NCBI RefSeq assembly: GCF_037976825.1
Contig: NZ_CP150269.1
Span: 85,001 to 140,000 of the forward strand
Reading direction: 5' to 3'
From: Paenibacillus sp. FSL K6-1330
Lineage (GTDB): Bacteria; Bacillota; Bacilli; Paenibacillales; Paenibacillaceae
Length of the DNA: 55,000 nucleotides
Below the pieces are notes generated by a model. That model was not told the DNA's origin, did not search any database, and saw only the letters and a list, made by a program, of their open reading frames with translations. Shown here piece by piece: positions 48,605 through 55,000 of this stretch; position 1 is the stretch's first letter, and the number at the start of each line of letters is the position of its first letter. A program made the position numbers and the translations under genes.

Positions 48605-48757
48605 TTTTTTTTACCAAAACGAGGGAAATGTGTGGTTAAAACTGCATATCTCCCTCTGATTTGGGTAATGCTCCTAGTAAAGCTCTCATAGAATAATAGA
48701 CTACATGCAGCAGGACTTGCTGTGACAGAAACAAATAATTGAATAGGTGGTTATTGA

Positions 48758-50086
48758 ATGGATTTACAAATAGCCGATTTGGAAGGCATGAAGCTGACGG
48801 ATCTGTATAAGCTGGCCAAAAAGTATCAGATCCCTTATTATGGCCAGTTGAAGAAAAAAGAATTGATATTTGCCATTCTCCGGGCGCAGGCCGAACAGAG
48901 CGGCTTGATGTTCATGGAGGGCGTACTTGAGATTTTGCCGGAAGGTTACGGTTTTCTTAGACCGATCAACTATTTACCGAGCACGGAGGACATCTACATT
49001 TCGGCCTCCCAGATTCGTAAATTTGATTTAAGGACCGGAGATTTGGTTTCGGGCAAATGCCGGACACCTAAAGAGAACGAACGTTACTTCGGGCTGCTGC
49101 AGGTCAACGCCGTGAATGGTGAGAATCCTGCCGTCGCAGCGGAACGATTGCACTTCCCAGCCTTGACTCCTCTATATCCGCAAGAAAAGCTTGTTCTTGA
49201 AACATCCCCTAATCAGTTGTCAACCCGAATTATGGATCTGCTTGCACCTGTAGGTTTAGGACAACGCGGTTTAATCGTAGCACCGCCAAAAGCAGGGAAA
49301 ACGCTCCTCTTAAAAGAAATCGCCAACAGCATCTCAACCAACAATCCAGAGATTGAACTGTTTGTTTTACTCATCGATGAACGGCCTGAAGAAGTGACGG
49401 ATATGCAGCGTTCCGTTAAGGGCGAGGTGGTTGCTTCTACTTTTGACGAGCTTCCGGAGAACCATATTAAAGTGGCGGAACTGGTATTGTCCCGTGCCTT
49501 GCGGTTGGTGGAGCATAAGAAGGACGTTGTTATATTGCTGGACAGCATCACCCGTCTTGCCCGTGCGTACAACCTGGTCATTCCTCCGTCCGGCAGAACG
49601 CTGAGTGGCGGTATTGATCCTGCGGCATTCCATCGTCCGAAACGTTTCTTCGGTTCGGCGCGTAACGTGGAGGAAGGCGGAAGTTTGACGATTCTGGCTA
49701 CAGCCTTGGTTGAAACCGGATCGCGGATGGATGACATTATTTATGAGGAATTTAAAGGGACAGGCAACATGGAGCTGCATCTGGACCGCCGCTTTGCGGA
49801 ACGCCGTATTTTTCCGGCGATCGACATTCGTCGCTCCGGTACCCGGCGTGAAGAGGTGCTGCTGAACAAGGATGAATTGGATACCATTTGGGCGATCCGT
49901 AAAAATATGAACGACTCTGCTGACTTTGTGGAAGGATTCCTCAAAAAAATGCGTGACAGCAAGAATAACGCGGAGTTCTTGGCATCATTTGATGTGAATG
50001 CCAATAACGGGAGCGGAACCGGGACTCAGAGCCAGACAGCTAGACGCCCATCGCGCGCATCGGCTGCGACGGCCCCTCAGAGCTAA
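48758..50086 (+). CDS. rho: Transcription termination factor Rho
   Basis: An RNA-dependent ATPase hexamer that ends transcripts. The 442-residue protein has the Rho N-terminal RNA-binding domain (about 1-120, [12 protein letters not shown] as the cold-shock part), P-loop APPKAGKT, Walker [10 protein letters not shown] and the Q/R-loop regions. A Ser/Thr/Gln/Ala tail of about 25 residues is non-conserved. The ATG follows a GGTGG site. The next gene is a radical SAM protein where B. subtilis has glpX. Confidence 0.95.
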   Translation: MDLQIADLEGMKLTDLYKLAKKYQIPYYGQLKKKELIFAILRAQAEQSGLMFMEGVLEILPEGYGFLRPINYLPSTEDIYISASQIRKFDLRTGDLVSGKCRTPKENERYFGLLQVNAVNGENPAVAAERLHFPALTPLYPQEKLVLETSPNQLSTRIMDLLAPVGLGQRGLIVAPPKAGKTLLLKEIANSISTNNPEIELFVLLIDERPEEVTDMQRSVKGEVVASTFDELPENHIKVAELVLSRALRLVEHKKDVVILLDSITRLARAYNLVIPPSGRTLSGGIDPAAFHRPKRFFGSARNVEEGGSLTILATALVETGSRMDDIIYEEFKGTGNMELHLDRRFAERRIFPAIDIRRSGTRREEVLLNKDELDTIWAIRKNMNDSADFVEGFLKKMRDSKNNAEFLASFDVNANNGSGTGTQSQTARRPSRASAATAPQS

Positions 50087-50118
50087 GTCCTGAATCAACC
50101 GGAGAATAGGAGATCAAC

Positions 50119-51396
50119 ATGTATTTGGTTTATGCAGATGAGCAAGGGAATGTATATGATCATTCTGATCTGTTTGGGCTTGCCCGCAGCGGAGATATGA
50201 TCGTTGAGATATTGGATGATGAATTAATCCCTTTGCCAGAGGGGGCTACATTGGTCGGACTACCGAGCACCCGAGCGATCGGAATGGATCCAGAGACTGG
50301 TGATATGATGCCGCTTGAGGACGGGTACACTGCTGTCGGAGCGCTGTTGCCGCAAGGCTATACCCGGTTGTGCTTGCCAGGATACGTGAAGTCGGACAAG
50401 GAATATAAGCTGCCGCTATTTGGTTACTCGGCGGTGGTATGGAAGGATGGCGCTTTCTATACAACAGCGCGTTTATCCGATGACCCGGAGAAGTGGAACC
50501 CGGTGAACTGCGATCTGAACGATCTTGAGCTTGGGGTTAAGACGCTGAAGGAGAAATATCCGGAGAATCGGCTCTATGAGCATCTGTCTAACTGTGCATT
50601 AGGTTATGAATGTCTGACGGCTTCCAATACGTTCCTGAATCGCTGGGAAGGCGCTGTTCCTGTATCGTACTCTTGCAATGCCGGTTGCTTCGGTTGTATT
50701 TCGGAACAGCCGGATGACAGCGGCTTTGTCTCGCCACAGACCCGTATGAACTTCCGTCCGAAAGTGGATGAGTTGGTACAGGTCATGCTGGAGCATCTGA
50801 AGACACCGGAGTCGATCATCAGCTTTGGCCAAGGTTGTGAGGGAGAACCCTCCACGCAGGCGAAGATCATTATAGAAGCCATGAGAGAAGTTCGGGCACA
50901 GACTGATATGGGATACATCAATATTAATACCAATGCGGGACTAACTGATTTTATCAGTGGTATCGTGGATGCGGGTCTTGATCTGATGAGGGTCAGCACG
51001 ATCAGTGCATTGGATGATCATTATAACGCATACTACAAGCCAAGGGGCTATACGCTGGCCAATGTGGAGAAATCTCTTCGTTATGCAACCGATCAAGGTG
51101 TATATACCTCCATCAACTATCTGATCTTCCCGGGCGTAACTGATCGCGAGGAAGAGCTGGAAGCCATGATTGAGTTTGCCCGCCGCACGGGTCTCAAATT
51201 GATTCAGCTCCGCAATCTCAACATTGACCCTGAGAGCTATCTCGAGCTTATTCCGCCTGCACAAGGCGAGATTCTGGGGATGAAGCAGGCGATTGAGATT
51301 ATGCAAGAGGAGCTGCCAGATGTGGTGATTGGCTCCTATACGCATGTGCCGCCTGCAGGACAGGCAAGACCGAAGAAGAGACCATCGATTATTTAA
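50119..51396 (+). CDS. Radical SAM protein of unknown function
   Basis: The 425-residue protein has a CX3CX2C iron-sulfur cluster motif, CNAGCFGC, near residue 185. The barrel elements follow: SFGQGCEGEP, NINTNAG, VSTISALDDHYNAYY and TSINYLIFPGV. The N-terminal 180 residues are a domain that I do not recognise. The substrate is unknown. It starts 33 bases after rho and may be co-transcribed; a function tied to Rho or L31 cannot be inferred. Confidence 0.87.
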   Translation: MYLVYADEQGNVYDHSDLFGLARSGDMIVEILDDELIPLPEGATLVGLPSTRAIGMDPETGDMMPLEDGYTAVGALLPQGYTRLCLPGYVKSDKEYKLPLFGYSAVVWKDGAFYTTARLSDDPEKWNPVNCDLNDLELGVKTLKEKYPENRLYEHLSNCALGYECLTASNTFLNRWEGAVPVSYSCNAGCFGCISEQPDDSGFVSPQTRMNFRPKVDELVQVMLEHLKTPESIISFGQGCEGEPSTQAKIIIEAMREVRAQTDMGYININTNAGLTDFISGIVDAGLDLMRVSTISALDDHYNAYYKPRGYTLANVEKSLRYATDQGVYTSINYLIFPGVTDREEELEAMIEFARRTGLKLIQLRNLNIDPESYLELIPPAQGEILGMKQAIEIMQEELPDVVIGSYTHVPPAGQARPKKRPSII

Positions 51397-51574
51397 CAGA
51401 ACCGTACTGAACATCGGATGTGTTAAAAACAGGTTGAAATTCCAATTGTGGACTTGTCTGATGATTTGTGTATGAGCTATTGCGCATTCATTTTGCTCGT
51501 GATATACTCCATTTATGTGTCCATATAACTCTGGGTCCGCATGAGGCTCAGGGCGGAAAGAGGTGAAAGCTACA

Positions 51575-51772
51575 ATGAAACAAGATATTCAACCGAAATA
51601 TCACGTTACTACAGTTACTTGTGCTTGCGGTAATACGTTTGAAACAGGTTCTGTAAAACCAGATCTTCGTGTAGAGATTTGCTCGAACTGTCATCCGTTC
51701 TTCACAGGTAAACAGAAATTCCTGGATGCTGGCGGTCGTGTTGATAGATTCAAGAAGAAATACGGTATCTAA
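51575..51772 (+). CDS. rpmE: 50S ribosomal protein L31, zinc-binding type
   Basis: A 65-residue ribosomal protein with zinc cysteines CAC and CSNC (the C+ form, replaced by a zinc-free paralogue when zinc is short) and the family end [11 protein letters not shown]. The ATG at 51575 is preferred over a GTG at 51563, which lies inside the AAAGAGG ribosome site. A terminator follows at 51778. Confidence 0.96.
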   Translation: MKQDIQPKYHVTTVTCACGNTFETGSVKPDLRVEICSNCHPFFTGKQKFLDAGGRVDRFKKKYGI

Positions 51773-51777
51773 TAAAC

Positions 51778-51809
51778 AAACCCTTCGCCCTTGCGGTCGA
51801 AGGGTTTTT
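51778..51809 (+). terminator. Terminator after rpmE
   Basis: AAACCCTTCG pairs perfectly with CGAAGGGTTT, followed by T. Confidence 0.9.
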
Positions 51810-51852
51810 GTCTGTTTACAGGGCTGGTGGAGTATGCAACTTCTTCCGTCGG

Positions 51853-51881
51853 TTGCTTTTTTGATAGCCATGCGATATACT
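51853..51881 (+). promoter_or_regulatory. Promoter of the SRP RNA gene
   Basis: TTGCTT and TATACT are 17 bases apart, just upstream of the RNA. Confidence 0.6.
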
Positions 51882-51886
51882 AAAGT

Positions 51887-52162
51887 TCGCCGTGCTAGAC
51901 GGGGAGGTAGCGGTGCCCTGTAACTCGCAATCCGCTGTAGCGAGGTTGAATTCCTGTTAGAGGTATTGTCGATGTGAGGCTGGTCCCTGCGCTCAACGTT
52001 GACGGTTGGGTCCTCCGCAATGAGCACTTGTGAACCTGGTCAGGTCCGGAAGGAAGCAGCCATAAGCAAGATCGCTTTTGTGCCGGAGGGGTGCCTAGCC
52101 CGAGTTGTTGCTCAGGATTGCCGCTCGGATCGCAATTATCAATAACAGGTGCACGGTATACA
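51887..52162 (+). ncRNA. scr: Signal recognition particle RNA (scRNA, long Bacillus type)
   Basis: The universal SRP domain IV (GGTCAGGTCCGGAAGG and AAGCAGCC) is at about 52038-52061. The 5' end GCCGTGCTAG...GGTAGCGGTGCCCTGT matches the start of B. subtilis scRNA, and the closing helix GCCGTGC/GCACGGT pairs the two ends, giving roughly 275 bases with the Alu-like domain. Both ends are approximate. Confidence 0.94.
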
Positions 52163-52173
52163 TATCTGCACAT

Positions 52174-52206
52174 AACACCTTTGCCATATTGGCAAGGGTG
52201 TTTTTT
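52174..52206 (+). terminator. Terminator after the SRP RNA
   Basis: AACACC-TTGCC-ATATT-GGCAA-GGTGTT followed by T. Confidence 0.85.
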
Positions 52207-52275
52207 GTCGAAACGGCTATCCATTCAAGCTGATCCTTCATGTGCACTTTGGATAAAGTTTTCCAAGTAAACGTT

Positions 52276-52303
52276 TTGCTAAGGCAGGGGAAAGTAGTAT
52301 AGA
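52276..52303 (+). promoter_or_regulatory. Probable promoter of dnaX
   Basis: TTGCTA and TATAGA are 16 bases apart; a second -10-like TATAAT lies at 52310. Confidence 0.45.
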
Positions 52304-52450
52304 ATGTAGTATAATATAACCGTTAAACTCACGCCTTTTTGGCTGGGAATGACCATGAATGCAACAGTAAAGCACGCGAGGATCGGGTTTAGTATAAACT
52401 TAAGGTTTTCTCGATCTCGTGAAGTGGAAGTTGAAAGAGGGTAAAGCACA

Positions 52451-54163
52451 GTGGAACATATCGCGTTATATCGTGCTTGGCGACCACAGTCGTTCGGCGA
52501 CATGGTGGGCCAGCAGCATATTATCCAGACCCTGCAGAATGCCATTCGCGAGCAGCGGGTTTCGCATGCCTACCTGTTCAGCGGTCCACGGGGTACGGGC
52601 AAGACCAGTGCCGCTAAAATTTTGGCCAAAGCCGTGAACTGCGAGCATGGTCCGGCTGAGGAACCCTGCAATGAATGCGAGGCCTGCCGGCGTATAACGT
52701 CCGGAGCCGTCATGGATGTTCAGGAGATCGATGCTGCATCCAACCGCGGTGTCGAAGAAATCCGTGATTTGCGGGAGAAAGTCAAATACGCACCGACCGA
52801 GGTGCGGCGTAAGGTTTATATTATCGATGAAGTACACATGCTGACGACGGAAGCGTTCAATGCCTTATTGAAAACGCTGGAGGAACCGCCGGCACACGTG
52901 ATGTTTATACTAGCGACAACAGAGCCCCACAGGCTTCCGGCAACGATCATCTCACGCTGTCAACGGTTTGACTTCCGGAGGGTTTCCTTGGACGAACAGA
53001 CCGGGCGTCTGGAGCAGATTTGCGGAGAAGAAGGCATTACGGCAGAGCCTGAAGCACTGCAGTATATAGCACGTCTATCGGATGGCGGTATGCGGGATGC
53101 ACTGAGCATTCTGGATCAGATTGCCTCCTTCACAGGAGGCACGGTATCTTACCAGCAGGTCATGGACATGACGGGCGGGATTGCCTCGGAGCAGTTTGGC
53201 CGTCTGGCCAGTGCCGTGAAACAGGGGGATGCCGGACTTGTGCTGCAGATCGTGGAGCAATTCATGCAGGAGGGAAAAAGTGCAGATAAATGCATGGAGA
53301 ATCTCCTGTATTATTTCCGCGATTTGCTGATGATCAAGATGGTTCCTAGCGCCGATAAGCTGACCGACCGGGTTTTGAATCCGGCAGAGTTTCAGGAGAT
53401 GGCGAATGCCTTCAGCCGAGACGAACTATTTCAAATGATCGATACGCTGAACCGGTATCAGAGTGAGATGAAATACGCCTCGCAGCCGCAGACTCTGTTT
53501 GAGGTGGCATTGCTCAAGCTTTCCGGTATAACTCAATCAGCGGGTGGGGCCAGAGCTCAGAATACAGCCGATGCGGGGGAGCTCGCTCAGCTGAAGCAGC
53601 ATGTAGCCTCACTTGAGAAAAAGCTGGAGCGACTGATACAAAACGGTGTTCCTGCATCTGGTCAACGTGAACCGGCCAAGTCCACCCGTACACCGGCACC
53701 GAAAGCAGCTTCATCAGCCAAGATCCCGCAGCATATGGATCAGTATATATCTTGCCGAACGGGGGAGGATTATACTTCTGTTCATCGACAGTGGGCCCAA
53801 ATTCTGCAGAATGTGAAAGAGGAGAAGGTGACGGTCCACGCTTGGCTGATGGATGGAGAACCTGTGTCCGTATGGGAAGACAAGGTTCTTGTCGCTTTTA
53901 AAAACAACATCCACCGCGAAACCACGGAGAAACCTGCCAACAAACAGGTGATTGAAGGGGTTCTTGAGTCCACGCTTGGCAAGCCGTATCATCTGGTTAC
54001 CATGATGCTTCGTGATTGGAGTGACGCGGTAGAAGGAGTGGGCAAACCTCAGGCAGAGGAGCTTAAGCTTGAGCATGAAGAAGCGGAGGCCGGTGGGGAG
54101 AAACCATGGATTGATGAGGCGATCCAGTTGTTTGGAGAAGACCTCGTTGTCATAAAAGACTAG
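52451..54163 (+). CDS. dnaX: DNA polymerase III subunits gamma and tau
   Basis: The clamp-loader ATPase. The 570-residue protein has the P-loop GPRGTGKT (45-52), zinc cysteines C64, C73, C76 and C79, and the Walker B IIDEVHML. Domain III follows, then a variable region (about 365-430, Ala/Pro/Lys-rich) and a C-terminal tau domain. The GTG start follows AGAGGG. I saw no slippery site with six A, so a programmed frameshift is not supported. yaaK and recR follow, as in B. subtilis. Confidence 0.95.
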   Translation: MEHIALYRAWRPQSFGDMVGQQHIIQTLQNAIREQRVSHAYLFSGPRGTGKTSAAKILAKAVNCEHGPAEEPCNECEACRRITSGAVMDVQEIDAASNRGVEEIRDLREKVKYAPTEVRRKVYIIDEVHMLTTEAFNALLKTLEEPPAHVMFILATTEPHRLPATIISRCQRFDFRRVSLDEQTGRLEQICGEEGITAEPEALQYIARLSDGGMRDALSILDQIASFTGGTVSYQQVMDMTGGIASEQFGRLASAVKQGDAGLVLQIVEQFMQEGKSADKCMENLLYYFRDLLMIKMVPSADKLTDRVLNPAEFQEMANAFSRDELFQMIDTLNRYQSEMKYASQPQTLFEVALLKLSGITQSAGGARAQNTADAGELAQLKQHVASLEKKLERLIQNGVPASGQREPAKSTRTPAPKAASSAKIPQHMDQYISCRTGEDYTSVHRQWAQILQNVKEEKVTVHAWLMDGEPVSVWEDKVLVAFKNNIHRETTEKPANKQVIEGVLESTLGKPYHLVTMMLRDWSDAVEGVGKPQAEELKLEHEEAEAGGEKPWIDEAIQLFGEDLVVIKD

Positions 54164-54204
54164 CACGTCCCTACGTGCACCCTATTTATAAGGAGAGATG
54201 AATC

Positions 54205-54516
54205 ATGAATAATATGAACCAAATGATGAAGCAAGTGAAAAAGATGCAGGAGCAAATGCTGAAGGCTCAGGAAGAGCTCGCTACGAAAACCGTTGAAGGA
54301 ACTTCCGGCGGTGGCGTGGTTACCGTGGAAGCGAATGGACATAAACAAATTTTGTCCATCAACATCAAGCCTGAGGCAGTTGACCCGGATGATGTGGAAA
54401 TGCTGCAGGATCTGGTACTGACTGCGGTTAACGATGCACTTGCCAAGGCTGAAGAAATCGCAAATGCTGATATGGGCAAATTCACAGGCGGCATGAAAAT
54501 TCCGGGCTTGTTCTAA
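54205..54516 (+). CDS. yaaK: YbaB/EbfC family nucleoid-associated protein
   Basis: A small 103-residue DNA-binding protein with an N-terminal helix ([22 protein letters not shown]) and a beta core with [14 protein letters not shown], ending [17 protein letters not shown] lies ahead of the ATG. It sits between dnaX and recR, its usual place. Confidence 0.95.
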   Translation: MNNMNQMMKQVKKMQEQMLKAQEELATKTVEGTSGGGVVTVEANGHKQILSINIKPEAVDPDDVEMLQDLVLTAVNDALAKAEEIANADMGKFTGGMKIPGLF

Positions 54517-54541
54517 TCTAACCTAGAAGGAGTAGTTACAT

Positions 54542-55000
54542 TTGTACTATCCTGAACCGATCGCGAAGCTCATCGACGCCTTTACGCGACTGCCGGGTGT
54601 GGGGCCGAAGACGGCCGCCCGCCTGGCTTTTCATGTTCTGAACATGAAGGAAGATGACGTTATTGATTTTGCCAAAGCGCTAGTCAGTGTCAAAAGGAAT
54701 CTGCACTACTGCTCCGTCTGCTGCAACATCACCGATACGGATCCATGCCGGGTATGTCAGGACAAGACCCGGGATGCTTCGACCATCTGCGTTGTACAGG
54801 ATGCCAAGGATCTTGTGGCGATGGAGCGTACGAAGGAATTCGATGGCTACTATCATGTCCTCCACGGAGCCATATCTCCGATGGAAGGGATCGGACCGGA
54901 TGAAATCCGTCTGAAGGAGCTGCTGACACGTCTTAGTGATGAGAGAGTGAAAGAGCTGATTCTGGCCACGAATGCCAATATCGAAGGAGAGGCAACGGCG
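54542..55000 (+). CDS. recR: Recombination mediator RecR, 5' part (cut by the window end)
   Basis: A zinc-finger and Toprim protein that helps load RecA. The first 153 codons are visible: the helix-hairpin-helix [12 protein letters not shown], the four-cysteine zinc finger [16 protein letters not shown], and the start of the Toprim domain ([15 protein letters not shown]). The TTG start at 54542 follows AAGGAG nine bases away. The rest of the gene lies past base 55000. Confidence 0.95.
   Translation, partial: MYYPEPIAKLIDAFTRLPGVGPKTAARLAFHVLNMKEDDVIDFAKALVSVKRNLHYCSVCCNITDTDPCRVCQDKTRDASTICVVQDAKDLVAMERTKEFDGYYHVLHGAISPMEGIGPDEIRLKELLTRLSDERVKELILATNANIEGEATA

Noticed and set aside
53265..53290. 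Programmed frameshift in dnaX giving gamma
   Set aside because: Only runs of five A are present, no six-A slippery site with a stem, and the shifted frame was not convincing.

Overview
The window looks like a chromosomal segment of a Paenibacillus-type, endospore-forming Firmicute, close to the replication origin. The reasons are the 5S rRNA type, strong AGGAGG ribosome sites, many GTG/TTG starts, sporulation genes (spo0F, a likely sspP), a c-di-AMP riboswitch in front of an NlpC/P60 hydrolase, and gene orders otherwise known from Bacillus (guaB-dacA-pdxST-serS-tRNA-Ser; dnaX-yaaK-recR; speE-speB; rpoE-pyrG-spo0F-fba-murZ-rho-rpmE). The species cannot be named from this sequence.

Layout. 1-6.9 kb: the 3' end of a 5S rRNA gene, then guaB, dacA, pdxS-pdxT, serS and tRNA-Ser(UGA). 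7-13 kb: small hypotheticals including a likely SspP spore protein, a lipoprotein, tadA, a DnaA-box cluster, a PAS sensor histidine kinase and rluF. 13-26 kb: accessory genes mostly on the minus strand: motA-motB, a pterin dehydratase, cytochrome c, a GNAT enzyme, two NlpC/P60 hydrolases (one with a c-di-AMP riboswitch), a membrane protein with an M1 peptidase, ywhD (plus strand), a stalk-domain protein and a cadC-like regulator with a Zn/Cd P-type ATPase. 26-38 kb: a zinc-ribbon membrane protein, a class A PBP, speE-speB, a tandem array of large hairpin repeats, an AHSA1 protein, a serine hydrolase, a PAP2 phosphatase, and a nitrilase followed by two GNAT proteins. 38-52 kb: ywiB-argS, an S8 protease, rpoE, pyrG, spo0F, fba, murA(Z), rho, a radical SAM gene and rpmE. 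52-55 kb: SRP RNA, dnaX, yaaK/ybaB and the 5' part of recR.

How it fits together. The backbone is housekeeping: nucleotide synthesis (guaB, pyrG), PLP (pdxST), translation (serS, argS, rpmE, tadA, rluF, SRP RNA), cell wall (dacA, PBP, murA, P60 hydrolases), transcription (rpoE, rho), polyamines (speE, speB) and replication/repair (dnaX, recR). Two blocks that lie on opposite sides of oriC in B. subtilis are joined here: the ywhD...rpmE block sits between tadA and the SRP RNA.

The points most worth a second look are the DnaA-box cluster in front of the sensor kinase, the paired P60 genes of which one seems to have lost its riboswitch aptamer, an unannotated three-hairpin transcript before rpoE, a tandem double-hairpin repeat array after speB, and a split, reordered counterpart of the YhcX GNAT-nitrilase fusion. 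I did not find a clear, wholly new multi-gene system.
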